From Methanocorpusculaceae archaeon UBA425 (GTDB taxonomy: Archaea > Halobacteriota > Methanomicrobia > Methanomicrobiales > Methanocorpusculaceae), in the NCBI GenBank assembly GCA_002506085.1, contig DAWV01000008.1:143628-207627 (forward strand): a stretch of DNA of 64,000 nt, read 5' to 3'. The position numbers and the translations under genes are program-made. The notes under the pieces are model-generated. The model saw only the letters and a list, made by a program, of their open reading frames with translations. It did no database searches and was not told the origin of the DNA. Positions 18,493-26,929 of the stretch are shown here, piece after piece (positions within the stretch are counted from its first letter, which is position 1; every line of letters begins with the position of its first letter).

Positions 18493-21291
18493 ATGGCAAA
18501 AAACCTGGTAATGACTGAGGTTGAACAGGAAATCCGGAACAAATGGAATACGGTATTTCAGTCAAACCCTGATGAATCGAAAGACAAACTCTACGTAAAC
18601 GTTGCCTTCCCTTACCCGAGCGGCGCAATGCATGTCGGGCACGGCAGAACCTACATCATCCCCGATGTAATCGCCCGTTTCTGGAGAATGCAGGGAAAGC
18701 AGGTGCTTTTCCCGATGGCATTCCATGTTACCGGAGCCCCTGTACTTGGAATTGCAAAACGTATTGCAAAGAAAGATGAAAAGACTCTCAAACTCTATGG
18801 CGATCTTTACCGTGTACCAAAGGAGACCCTTGCCAACTTCACCGATCCAATTGTCATTGTCAACTATTTCGCTGACGAGTATGAGAGGGTAATGAAACAG
18901 CTCGGTCTTTCCATAGACTGGAGACGCCGGTTCACCACCATCATCCCCCAATACAGCAAGTTCATCGAATGGCAGTATACCCACATCTATGGTCAGGGTA
19001 AAGTCATTAAAGGCGAATACCCGGTAAGATACTGTCCTGCATGTGATCAGCCTGTCGGAGACCACGATCTGCTTGAAGGCGATACAGCGGAAATCATGCA
19101 CTTTGTGTTCGTGATGTATCAGTTCGGCGAATACCAGATTCCGTGTGCCACCCTCCGTCCTGAAACCATCTTTGGTGTCACCAACCTCTGGGCAAATCCG
19201 GAAACCACCTACATCAAAGCCGAAGTTGACGGTAAGAAATGGATTATCAGTTCTGATGCAGCGGACAAACTCCGGATGCAGAAGCATGTTGTCAATGAGC
19301 TTTCGACCATTCCGGGAACCGAACTCATCGACAAAGTCGCGAAAAACATCTATACCGGCTCTGATGTTCCGATTCTTCCGGCATCGTTCGTTGATCCTGA
19401 CATGGGCTCCGGTCTTGTTATGAGTGTGCCGGCTCACGCTCCGTTCGATTACATCGCACTGCGTGATCTGCAGGAAAAAGGCAGATATACAGATATTATG
19501 CCGATTCCGTTAGTCACTGTTCCGAACTTCGGCAGGATTCCTGCAAAGGACATCGTCGAGAAGTATAAGATTCCAAATCAGGACGACCCGAGAATGGATG
19601 AACTCACGCAGGAACTCTACTCTGCCGAGTTCTCCAAAGGCAAACTCAACGAAGCATGCGGACCCCATGCAGGAAAAACCGTTCGTCAGGCACGTGAGGA
19701 TGTCACCCGCGAGTTCACCGAGGAACGCGGATCCATCATCTTCCATGAGATGAGCCAGAAACGTGTTATCTGCCGCTGCGGAGGACGTGTCTATGTCAAG
19801 ATTCTCGATGACCAGTGGTTCCTGAACTACGGCGATCCTGAGTGGAAAGCACAGGTTCACGAGCAGCTCCCAAAAGTGGAACTCGTTCCGCCGGAAGTCC
19901 GTATCGAGTTCGAAAGAACCATCGACTGGCTCAAAGAGTGGCCGTGCTCCCGCCGTGTCGGTCTCGGAACCCATGTTCCCTGGGACAAAAAGTGGCTGTT
20001 CGAGCCGCTCTCCGACTCGACCATCTACATGGCTTACTACACCATTTCCCACAGGATTACAAAGATTCCTGCAGAGAAACTCACGCCAGCCGTCTTTGAT
20101 TACATCTTCCTTGGAAAAGGCGATCCGACCGCTATGCCGGTCGACGAAGCAACCTTACATGATCTCCGGTCCGAGTTCCTTTACTGGTATCCGTATGACT
20201 ACCGGTTCAGTGCAAAGGACCTGATCTCGAACCACCTGACCTTCCAGCTGTTCCATCACAAGGCAATCTTCCCTGACAACCTCCAGCCAAAAGGCATGGT
20301 TGTTTTCGGGATGGGTCTCTTAAACGGAATGAAGATGTCCTCCTCAAAAGGCAACGTCTTCCTTCTGGAAGATGCGGCAAACGAGTTTGGTGCCGATACC
20401 GTTCGTATGTTCCTTGTGGGCTCTGCCGAACCCTGGCAGGACTTTGACTGGAGAAATGAACTTGTTCTCTCTGTCAAGAAACAGATTGAACGTATGTGGC
20501 AGCTTATTCTGGATTCAGCCGATGCAGCCGGCACGACCCCGATTGACGGATGGCTCGAATCCCGTATGCAGCACAGAATCATGTCGACCACAAAGTGTTT
20601 CCGTGCCTTCCAGACCAGACAGGCTCTGCAGGAAGCATACAACGGTGTTGCCTCCGATCTTGCCTGGTACCGCAGACGGCTTCCGGAAGGTTCAAACGGC
20701 GGGGCAGTCCTGAAGGATGTCATGTCCGAATGGATCCGCCTGATGGCCCCCGTCATCCCGTACACTGCCGAGGAACTCTGGGCAGAAACCGGACACGAAG
20801 GCTTTGTCTCATTTGCAGACTGGCCGGTTGCCGATGAGGCCAAGATCAACAAATCCGTTGAAATCTCCGAGGAACTCCTCCAGAGAACGCTTGACGATAT
20901 TCAGTCCATCCTGAAACTCGTTCAGATCGAGGCAAAGAAGGTCACCCTGTTTATCGCCCCGCAGTGGAAGCGTGAGATATTCACCATCGTCGCCGGTGTC
21001 GAGGATAAAAGAAATGTCGTCAAGACCGTAATGACGCATGAATCGCTTCGTGCAAAAGGAAAAGAGGCAACCGATGCTTCACTCCAGACAGTCAAGCTGA
21101 TTCACTCGCTTTCGCCGGAACTTGTTTCCGCAATCGCAGAAGGCGTTAATGAGGAAGTCATCTTCAAGGCGGCAGCAGCATTCATTGAAAAGGAATGCAA
21201 GCTCACGGTTGAGATTCTTCCGGCAGAGGAAAGCGCCCAGCCGAAAGCAAAAGCAGCACTGCCCTTCAAGCCGGCACTTATTGTTGAGTGA
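18493..21291 (+). CDS. leuS: Leucyl-tRNA synthetase
   Basis: A 932-residue class I synthetase that charges tRNA-Leu. The HIGH-type motif HVGHGR is near residue 47 and the KMSSSKGN loop near 613. The large editing domain lies between. The architecture and C-terminal extension are of the archaeal/eukaryotic cytosolic type. A ribosome site (AGGAGAGA) precedes the ATG. Confidence 0.97.
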   Translation: MAKNLVMTEVEQEIRNKWNTVFQSNPDESKDKLYVNVAFPYPSGAMHVGHGRTYIIPDVIARFWRMQGKQVLFPMAFHVTGAPVLGIAKRIAKKDEKTLKLYGDLYRVPKETLANFTDPIVIVNYFADEYERVMKQLGLSIDWRRRFTTIIPQYSKFIEWQYTHIYGQGKVIKGEYPVRYCPACDQPVGDHDLLEGDTAEIMHFVFVMYQFGEYQIPCATLRPETIFGVTNLWANPETTYIKAEVDGKKWIISSDAADKLRMQKHVVNELSTIPGTELIDKVAKNIYTGSDVPILPASFVDPDMGSGLVMSVPAHAPFDYIALRDLQEKGRYTDIMPIPLVTVPNFGRIPAKDIVEKYKIPNQDDPRMDELTQELYSAEFSKGKLNEACGPHAGKTVRQAREDVTREFTEERGSIIFHEMSQKRVICRCGGRVYVKILDDQWFLNYGDPEWKAQVHEQLPKVELVPPEVRIEFERTIDWLKEWPCSRRVGLGTHVPWDKKWLFEPLSDSTIYMAYYTISHRITKIPAEKLTPAVFDYIFLGKGDPTAMPVDEATLHDLRSEFLYWYPYDYRFSAKDLISNHLTFQLFHHKAIFPDNLQPKGMVVFGMGLLNGMKMSSSKGNVFLLEDAANEFGADTVRMFLVGSAEPWQDFDWRNELVLSVKKQIERMWQLILDSADAAGTTPIDGWLESRMQHRIMSTTKCFRAFQTRQALQEAYNGVASDLAWYRRRLPEGSNGGAVLKDVMSEWIRLMAPVIPYTAEELWAETGHEGFVSFADWPVADEAKINKSVEISEELLQRTLDDIQSILKLVQIEAKKVTLFIAPQWKREIFTIVAGVEDKRNVVKTVMTHESLRAKGKEATDASLQTVKLIHSLSPELVSAIAEGVNEEVIFKAAAAFIEKECKLTVEILPAEESAQPKAKAALPFKPALIVE

Positions 21292-21425
21292 ACTTCACTC
21301 AAACTTTTTTACAGAAATTTGCGCGTATCCGGTTTCGGTTCAGGGATTCTTTCGATGTATGTGGAATACGCGGAAAATCGCGAATACAAAATCAGGTATG
21401 CCAACTAAAAAAACTAAAAAAAATA

Positions 21426-21770
21426 TTATTCGTTCTTCTCGACACCCTTCTTTGCCCGCTTAACCCGTTCCTTCGTCGTAAAACAGGTGACCAGATCCAG
21501 AAACAGCCGGAACTTCTTGTTGGTATCGAGAATAATTTTATCCGCCTCTGCATCCGGCATCGATAGAACCGTTGGATCCGTCTCAGTATCCATAAACACG
21601 GTCTTATTCTTCTCTCCCGGCCATACTTCAAGACGAATCATACTTCCATAGGATATAATATAATGACCTTCTTTTTTTCTCGGTTCAACCGCGAAAATAG
21701 ATGCAAATCCTGTTTGAATCCTGTCCTCGAGATCACTGGTGTTTCCCCGTTTGACTTCATATTCCTGCAT
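21426..21770 (-). CDS. Small archaeal protein, DUF5611-like
   Basis: A 114-residue soluble protein starting MQEYEVKRG. The N-terminal pattern and the C-terminal NKKFRLFLDLVTCFTTKERVKR resemble an archaeal family I recall as DUF5611; this is from memory and uncertain. No catalytic motif is seen. It converges with leuS and starts divergently from the PAC2 gene, with short gaps on both sides. Confidence 0.6.
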   Translation of the reverse strand: MQEYEVKRGNTSDLEDRIQTGFASIFAVEPRKKEGHYIISYGSMIRLEVWPGEKNKTVFMDTETDPTVLSMPDAEADKIILDTNKKFRLFLDLVTCFTTKERVKRAKKGVEKNE

Positions 21771-21864
21771 ACCCTATAGTATGAACGGCTCCTCTAAAAT
21801 TAGTTGTTGTCGGATTACTCTGCCTTATCCGAAGATTTATCTCTCAGAACGAAGAGTAAACTTT

Positions 21865-22656
21865 ATGGAAATAAGTTCAAGCGGATTATCTGCCGGTACG
21901 GTGCAGAAGTCAAACACCATGCACGCAGATGTCGATGCAATCGTCCGTATCTCCTCAGAAATCCCTTCCTCGAAAGAGAGCATTCTCATCGCGGGATTTC
22001 CGGGATCCGGTCTTGTCGGGAGTATCGCTATTCAGTACCTGGTAGATACCCTTGCCTTCACGCATATTGGCGACGTCGTAAGCCCGCTTCTTCCGTCCGC
22101 TTCCCTCGCCGGCGAAGGACTGGCCCAGGCTCCTCTTCGTCTCTATGAAAAAGGGAACATACTTATCGTTCTCTCCGACGTTCCCATACCTGATGGAGGT
22201 TCATATATCATCCCCGCCAAACTTCTTGAATGGCTCTGTGCACGCACGACTATAACGGAAATCGTTGTAATAGGCGGTGTTATTACCGGAGGGACCGGAG
22301 AGCGGGTGTTCGGTGCCGCAACAACAAAGGAGGGTATTGAGAAAATAAAAGAGTCGTGTCTTATTCTGCCCGCACTCAACATCACCGGAATCACCGGCGG
22401 GTTCCTGACCGAAGCCTGCATGTGGAAGATTCCCGCTACCGGCTTTTTAGTGGAAACAAACTACGATGTTGATTCGCGTGCCGCCGCAGCCGGTCTGAAT
22501 GTCATAAGTTCCCTGTACAACTTCGAAATCGATACTTTGCCGCTCATCACGCAGGCAAATAGCATTGAACCAATGCTCCAGAAACTCGCAGATGATGTGA
22601 AAAACAGCAATGTTCAGCCGGCAACACCCTTTGGTCAGGATATGATGTTCGGGTAA
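21865..22656 (+). CDS. PAC2 family protein (proteasome assembly chaperone-like)
   Basis: A 263-residue protein with the PAC2 pattern: ILIAGFPGSGLVGSIAIQYL near residue 45 and later glycine-rich GGVITGGTGER. Family members in archaea have been linked by homology to proteasome assembly chaperone 2, but direct roles are unclear. The frame extends to 21739, yet the ATG at 21865 follows a TATA-like element (gatttatctc around 21835) and avoids overlap with the divergent gene, so I start there. A perfect hairpin lies just after the stop. Confidence 0.82.
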   Translation: MEISSSGLSAGTVQKSNTMHADVDAIVRISSEIPSSKESILIAGFPGSGLVGSIAIQYLVDTLAFTHIGDVVSPLLPSASLAGEGLAQAPLRLYEKGNILIVLSDVPIPDGGSYIIPAKLLEWLCARTTITEIVVIGGVITGGTGERVFGAATTKEGIEKIKESCLILPALNITGITGGFLTEACMWKIPATGFLVETNYDVDSRAAAAGLNVISSLYNFEIDTLPLITQANSIEPMLQKLADDVKNSNVQPATPFGQDMMFG

Positions 22657-22774
22657 TCCCCTTTTTTAGATTGGAGAGATGTTCTCTCCCTCTTTCGCGT
22701 ATATCTGCCAAAAAGGACAGAATTCCTGCGATCAGAATCAGGGTTGCTTTCTTTATTCTCAAAGTTCCGCTCAT
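22547..22774 (-). CDS. Possible small membrane protein antisense to the PAC2 end
   Basis: A 75-codon frame begins with ATG at 22774, eight bases after an excellent ribosome site (GGAGGGGAGA), with a TATA-like box (CATATATTT) about 40 bases upstream. The N-terminus has one hydrophobic segment (ATLILIAGILSFLA) followed by charged residues, like a small single-span protein. The last 37 or so codons run antisense through the PAC2 gene, which is unusual; the functional protein could be shorter or the frame could be chance. No homologue is recognised. Confidence 0.35.
   Translation of the reverse strand: MSGTLRIKKATLILIAGILSFLADIRERGREHLSNLKKGITRTSYPDQRVLPAEHCCFSHHLRVSGALVQCYLPA
22673..22689 (+). 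terminator. Hairpin after the PAC2 gene
   Basis: A perfect 7-base inverted repeat (GGAGAGA and TCTCTCC) with a loop of three, 17 bases after the PAC2 stop. A T-run (cttttttaga) precedes rather than follows the stem, so it may stabilise the 3' end or terminate transcription only weakly. Confidence 0.4.
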
Positions 22775-22852
22775 TTGTTATCTCCCCTCCAATCATGCCT
22801 ATTGCTCAAATATATGCATAACCATTTTCAAACTCCGCCGTAATAACAGGAG

Positions 22853-22860
22853 TATTTATC
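22853..22860 (+). promoter_or_regulatory. Box A of tRNA-Arg
   Basis: TATTTATC lies about 40 bases before the tRNA-Arg 5' end, the normal distance for an archaeal TATA box driving a transcript with a short 5' leader. Confidence 0.5.
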
Positions 22861-22897
22861 ACTATGAAGCACGAATAGGATAAGGCGTTACAAACGT

Positions 22898-22972
22898 GGG
22901 CCTGTGGCTTAGCCAGGATATAGCGTCGGGCTTCTAACCCGAATGTCGGGGGTTCGAATCCCCCCAAGCCCG
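22898..22972 (+). tRNA. tRNA-Arg (anticodon TCT)
   Basis: Cloverleaf read directly: acceptor GGGCCTG/CAAGCCC, anticodon stem TCGGG/CCCGA with loop CTTCTAA giving anticodon TCT (codons AGA/AGG), and T-arm GGGGG-TTCGAAT-CCCCC. Discriminator G, no encoded CCA. The fifth acceptor pair is C opposite A, an unpaired position in an otherwise perfect stem. Confidence 0.93.
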
Positions 22973-23020
22973 TAATCACCTTTTTTTAGAATAACCGGTA
23001 TCAACACATTTATATGTTAA

Positions 23021-23118
23021 TCTGACTCTTACTTGAGTAAGACAGTTTACGGAGGTGAACTGCCAGGAAACGTGACAAAGCTGCAAGAGTCAGACCTGAC
23101 TTCATAGTAAATATGAAG
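23021..23118 (+). ncRNA. Candidate structured leader RNA (riboswitch-like)
   Basis: A 10-base perfect stem (23021-23030 with 23085-23094) encloses two hairpins: CTTAC/GTAAG (23028-23041, sharing three bases with the outer stem) and an 8-base stem 23043-23050/23055-23062 with loop GGAG. About 22 unpaired bases complete the domain. A separate perfect 7-base hairpin follows (23100-23106/23112-23118). This closed multi-helix domain plus downstream hairpin, 70 bases before the start of a membrane protein gene, has the layout of a riboswitch or other cis-regulatory RNA. A GGAGGTGA ribosome-binding motif is buried in the second hairpin. I match it to no known class. Confidence 0.45.
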
Positions 23119-23189
23119 AATTGCATAGCTGTTTGAATGCTTCTCTTTTGAATTCTTTATCAGGTATCTCCGCCTATTATATCATATTC

Positions 23190-24032
23190 ATGTCGTCCGA
23201 AACTTCCGGGAACCATCTTTCATCTGCCGGCTCTCTTCTTGATGCCGCAGAGGTCTATTTTCACGAGGGAAACACCGATGCCGCTCTTTCAGCCATTGAA
23301 GAGGCTGTAAATAATCTGAGAGAGGCTGGCATGTCAATCCTCGCAGAAATCTCCGGTCCGGATATAAACGCGCTGGAAAGTCGTCCTGCAGCAATTTTGC
23401 GCAGATTCGCAGAAGAGTCCGGCATCCTGCCTGAAAATTTTGCACCGGTCCTTTCGCTCACTCCGGTGCCCGCGTCTCTCGGTGACGACTTTGCCAATAA
23501 AACCTGGTCTTCCCTAACCGCCTCAGAAATTGTCGATGTATTGAAGTCATTGTATGCCGCGCCGGAAGCAATCGCCGACGACCCGGAAAAAGACATTCAT
23601 GTCCTGCGCACACTCGCGGATATTCTCTCCGGGCAAAACACCGTGTCCGAAGTCATCTTCTCAGAAAACGGGGCCTATGACGCATTGTCGCAGGCAGCAG
23701 CTCCTTACCTCATCATTGGTTTTGCCTACATAAACGGGGATGAAGAAGCGTATGATGAAAAAATACCCGGAATGCTTGACGGCCCGATCAAACGCCTAAC
23801 GAGACTATTATACTCTCTGCTGACCTCGGCATTCATATCCGGTCTCTTCCTTCTCATTATCAAAAGAGTACTCGCCACCCGGATAGGAATTCCGGGTGTA
23901 ATCGGGAACACTGTTTTTGTGACCTCACTTTTGTCTTTGACCGTGACCAGTATCCCGATGTTCATTGAAGGGGCACGTGCCGTGATTCGCGAATTGGAAG
24001 AGTTACGGAATATAATTGAGAATAGTAATTAA
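23190..24032 (+). CDS. Membrane protein of unknown function with helical N-terminal domain
   Basis: No family recognised. The 280-residue product has a soluble, Ala/Glu-rich helical N-terminal part of about 200 residues; its start (AGSLLDAAEVYFHEGNTDAALSA, split here only for description) reads like a TPR-type helical pair. Two transmembrane helices follow (about 208-232 and 237-258), then a short charged tail. I chose the ATG at 23190; the frame also extends to a TTG at 23121 without good support. A strongly structured RNA segment lies upstream and may control expression. Confidence 0.68.
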   Translation: MSSETSGNHLSSAGSLLDAAEVYFHEGNTDAALSAIEEAVNNLREAGMSILAEISGPDINALESRPAAILRRFAEESGILPENFAPVLSLTPVPASLGDDFANKTWSSLTASEIVDVLKSLYAAPEAIADDPEKDIHVLRTLADILSGQNTVSEVIFSENGAYDALSQAAAPYLIIGFAYINGDEEAYDEKIPGMLDGPIKRLTRLLYSLLTSAFISGLFLLIIKRVLATRIGIPGVIGNTVFVTSLLSLTVTSIPMFIEGARAVIRELEELRNIIENSN

Positions 24033-24079
24033 CCTTTTTTGAGTACACCTGAAAAAAGGAAGAGAAGAGAAAAATCTGA

Positions 24080-25189
24080 TTATAATGTCGTAACGATTGT
24101 TACGATATCTTTGTCGTCAACTTTGTGCTTGAGACCGACCTTTGCCGCATCGTGCTTAACGGAAGTACCCCAGATTTTTGCATATCTGAACTGGTCCACG
24201 AAATCCCGGTGAAGCCGGCAGCAGATATCCTCGATTGTGCTTCCTTTACGCATAATCATCGGTTCTTCCATATCCGGATCTTCGCCGTAAGGTTTCAGGT
24301 AAATCCTGACGAATCCAAGGTGATCGTAGATTGCATCCTGTAACTCGTCGATGTGATATCCCTTATGTGCAGAAATCATAATCGGGTCAACACCGTATTT
24401 TTCCCGCATGTGTTCCTCGACTTCTTTCCGCTGTGCGTCAGTGATTAAATCCACTTTGTTGATAGCGATGAATGCCGGAACATAGAGTCTGTTACCCTGC
24501 ATTGCATCAACGAGATCATCCTGTGTTACGTCACCGCGAATCAGGACGTCTGCATTCATTATCTTGTTCTCGGAAAGAATGGCGCGCACTTCCTCAAGAC
24601 CGAGCTTGACGGCTCCGACTCTGTTCAGTCTGATACCTCCGCCGCCGGTCTTTTTGATAGTGATATCAGGTTTCGGTTTGTTAATACGGATGCCTGAATC
24701 ATAAAGTTCGTGCATCAGCACGTCTACATGGACTGCGTTGAAAACATCGCCTAAAATCACAATCAGGTCCGCTGTCCGGACAACGCCGATAACTTCCTTT
24801 CCCCTGCCTTTACCCATGGCGGCGCCGGCGATTAATCCGGGAATATCCAGAATCTGAATTTTTGCGCCTTTGTATTCCATCAGACCCGGAACGACCGTGA
24901 GGGTGGTGAAGGCGTAGGAAGCGGTTTCACTCTGTGCTCCGGTCAGCTTATTCAGCAGGGTCGATTTACCGACCGACGGGAATCCGACCAGGACAATCGT
25001 TCCATCCCCGGATTTTTTTACCGCAAACCCTTCTCCCCCGCCAACGGACTTCATTGCCCGCAAAACCATATCGTCTTTTATTCTGGCGAGTTTTGCTTTC
25101 AGACGCCCGATGTGCTGCGAGGTAGCCTTGTTATATTTGGTATCTCTGATTTCGTCCTCGAGTGCACGAATATCTTCTTCCAATCCCAT
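24080..25189 (-). CDS. DRG-family GTPase with TGS domain
   Basis: A 369-residue developmentally regulated GTP-binding protein. The G domain has GFPSVGKST (G1, about residue 68), DIPGLIAGAAMGKGRG (G3) and NKVD (G4). An N-terminal helical segment (about 1-60) and a C-terminal TGS domain (about 290-369) match the archaeal/eukaryotic DRG family, which binds ribosome-associated partners in eukaryotes. Its partner gene is not seen here. It is transcribed toward the membrane protein gene. Confidence 0.93.
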   Translation of the reverse strand: MGLEEDIRALEDEIRDTKYNKATSQHIGRLKAKLARIKDDMVLRAMKSVGGGEGFAVKKSGDGTIVLVGFPSVGKSTLLNKLTGAQSETASYAFTTLTVVPGLMEYKGAKIQILDIPGLIAGAAMGKGRGKEVIGVVRTADLIVILGDVFNAVHVDVLMHELYDSGIRINKPKPDITIKKTGGGGIRLNRVGAVKLGLEEVRAILSENKIMNADVLIRGDVTQDDLVDAMQGNRLYVPAFIAINKVDLITDAQRKEVEEHMREKYGVDPIMISAHKGYHIDELQDAIYDHLGFVRIYLKPYGEDPDMEEPMIMRKGSTIEDICCRLHRDFVDQFRYAKIWGTSVKHDAAKVGLKHKVDDKDIVTIVTTL

Positions 25190-25281
25190 AGTGTCTATAT
25201 TAATTGGAAGTGGGATGTGATGAAGATATGCTGTCGTACTTCATTGGAATCCTATCGGACACAGCCTGGCGCTTCGTCACC

Positions 25282-25289
25282 TATAAATA
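25282..25289 (+). promoter_or_regulatory. Box A of tRNA-Glu
   Basis: TATAAATA centred about 40 bases before the tRNA-Glu 5' end, a near-consensus archaeal TATA box. Confidence 0.6.
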
Positions 25290-25324
25290 TTCATGATGTC
25301 AATCTTATTACGCACATTTTATCT

Positions 25325-25397
25325 GCTGATATAGTGTAGTGGCCAATCATGCCGGCCTCTCACGCCGGCGACTTGGGTTCGAATCCCGATATCAGCA
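25325..25397 (+). tRNA. tRNA-Glu (anticodon CTC)
   Basis: Perfect acceptor GCTGATA/TATCAGC, anticodon stem CCGGC/GCCGG with loop CTCTCAC (anticodon CTC, codon GAG), and T-arm with GGTTCGAATC. Discriminator A; CCA is not encoded. The gene is 73 bases with no intron. Confidence 0.95.
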
Positions 25398-25456
25398 CTT
25401 TTTCTTTTACGTTTTTGTGTTTTTCTCTTTCAGCGTATGTCCACGAACTAAATCTA

Positions 25457-25500
25457 TTTATACAAGAAGTTATATTATACTGAATTATTATCTGAGGTTA
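25457..25500 (+). promoter_or_regulatory. Promoter and ribosome site of the putative RiPP operon
   Basis: TTTATA (25457-25462) sits 44-49 bases before the ATG and GAGGTTA (about 25494-25500) lies just before it, giving a short leader. This suggests that the precursor gene starts its own transcript, which could continue into the two radical SAM genes. Confidence 0.55.
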
Positions 25501-25505
25501 AAAAC

Positions 25506-25835
25506 ATGACAGAAGCAGGCGTAAAACGCACCATTGCCCGATTAATTACTGACGAAAAATTCAAAACAGAATTTCTCGCAAGTCCCAAAGCGACCGCAGA
25601 AAAATCCGGCTATGCCCTTGATGAAAATGAGCTGAAAGCTTTAGCGAATGTGAAAGCCGATGATATTAAAGTCGCGTATAATCGGGCCGGAGTCGGAAAT
25701 GCGGAGACCGAACTGGAGATTTCCGGGATTAAGAGTTTCAGGAATCTGAAGGCAAAGCCGGAGATACAGAAGACAGTTGTTCAGAAGACGGTTGTTCAGA
25801 AGGCAACCGGTATCAGAAAAAAAGAAATCAAGTAA
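25506..25835 (+). CDS. Putative RiPP precursor with repeat-containing tail
   Basis: The 109-residue protein has a helical leader-like first half: residues about 5-48 carry the spacing L..L..D..F...F...P...A...GY.L...EL of leader regions in Nif11/LigA-like natural-product precursors. Residues 88-102 are a tandem repeat, QKTVV QKTVV QKATG, followed by a basic end IRKKEIK. No Cys occurs and there is no membrane segment. Two radical SAM genes follow, one with a PqqD-like tail, which is typical of RiPP clusters. The peptide identity is inference; the leader resemblance is by eye. Confidence 0.6.
   Translation: MTEAGVKRTIARLITDEKFKTEFLASPKATAEKSGYALDENELKALANVKADDIKVAYNRAGVGNAETELEISGIKSFRNLKAKPEIQKTVVQKTVVQKATGIRKKEIK
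25767..25811 (+). repeat. 15-base tandem repeat in the precursor tail
   Basis: Three in-frame units of 15 bases: cagaagacagttgtt, cagaagacggttgtt and the diverged cagaaggcaaccggt. They encode QKTVV, QKTVV and QKATG. The first two differ at one third-codon position only, so the protein sequence is kept, suggesting recent duplication or selection on the peptide. Confidence 0.85.
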
Positions 25836-25897
25836 CCTGACTTTTAACACTCATTTTTTTCTTTTGGTATAATCTGATTTGTGTGGGCATCTGAAAA

Positions 25898-26926
25898 ATG
25901 AATTGTGATAGAACGTATTTTTCCAATATTTGTATCGATCTCACAGAAAGATGCAACATCCGGTGTCGTCATTGTATCCTTGATGTAAATGAACCCGGTA
26001 AACCTCCCGGATGGGCGGTTATTGAACGGCTGATAACCGAAGCTGCAGATCTGCAGGAAATACAGGAGATTGCCTTTGTCGGAGGCGAGCCCTTCCTGGA
26101 ATATCAGACCCTTGTGAAATCCGTGGCATTATGCAGAAGGAAAGGGCTGCGTTCATCCGTTGTCACCAACGGGTCTTGGGCAAAGAATGCCGATGCCGCG
26201 AAAAAAATGCTGGGTGAACTTGACGGGCTGACCACTCTGAGCGTAAGCACGGACAGGTTTCACCAGGAGTTTGTGCCTGTTGAAAACATCAAAAATGTCA
26301 TCGTTTCCTGTCATGAGTTGGGAATCGAGTGTCATGTCTATATCTCCCATCTGAATCATCCGGAGAGTGAGGTCGAAGCCGTGAAAAATCAGCTTGCAGG
26401 GTTAGAGGAATATTATAGTGTAAACCAGCAGCCTGTTCTTTATATGGGCCGCGCCGCGAAGGAACTTGACCGCGAATCCATCTTCACCTATGACCCCGGA
26501 GGAAAAATGTGTTATTGTATTGACAGCCCGCTGATTAGGTGTGACGGGGATGTCATAGCCTGCTGCGGGGCTGCCATTGTCTGGCCGGGCGATAATCCCC
26601 TCAGGATAGGAAATATCCATAATCAGACCCTTGGAGAAATACGGAGAGATGCCCGGCTCAATCCGGTCATCCACGCTCTCCGATTAGGCGGACCCGACCT
26701 GCTCGTCCGGCTCGTCCGTGAACAGGCAGATAAAGAGGATGTCCCGTTCACCCCGCCGCCGAATCAGATTCGTGATCTGTGTTCTTTATGCGGGTATATT
26801 TTTACCAACCCGGAATATTCCGGTCTTTTACAGCGTGCAGTCCGCAATCCTGCCGTATCTCACCGGATTGCCGTAGACTGTTTAATAGAATTTGCTGAAA
26901 TAGACCTGCTTTTGGAGGAGGGCTGA
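25898..26926 (+). CDS. Radical SAM protein with SPASM-like C-terminus
   Basis: A 342-residue enzyme. The motif CNIRCRHC (Cys19, 23, 26) binds the catalytic 4Fe-4S cluster and GGEP near residue 63 binds SAM. The C-terminal third holds further cysteines (CYCIDSPLIRC, ACCG, then LCSLCG) typical of SPASM or twitch domains that carry auxiliary clusters in peptide-modifying enzymes. It lies 62 bases after the putative precursor and three bases before the second radical SAM gene. It probably modifies the precursor, for example by cross-linking; the reaction cannot be read from sequence. Confidence 0.85.
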   Translation: MNCDRTYFSNICIDLTERCNIRCRHCILDVNEPGKPPGWAVIERLITEAADLQEIQEIAFVGGEPFLEYQTLVKSVALCRRKGLRSSVVTNGSWAKNADAAKKMLGELDGLTTLSVSTDRFHQEFVPVENIKNVIVSCHELGIECHVYISHLNHPESEVEAVKNQLAGLEEYYSVNQQPVLYMGRAAKELDRESIFTYDPGGKMCYCIDSPLIRCDGDVIACCGAAIVWPGDNPLRIGNIHNQTLGEIRRDARLNPVIHALRLGGPDLLVRLVREQADKEDVPFTPPPNQIRDLCSLCGYIFTNPEYSGLLQRAVRNPAVSHRIAVDCLIEFAEIDLLLEEG

Positions 26927-26929
26927 GTC

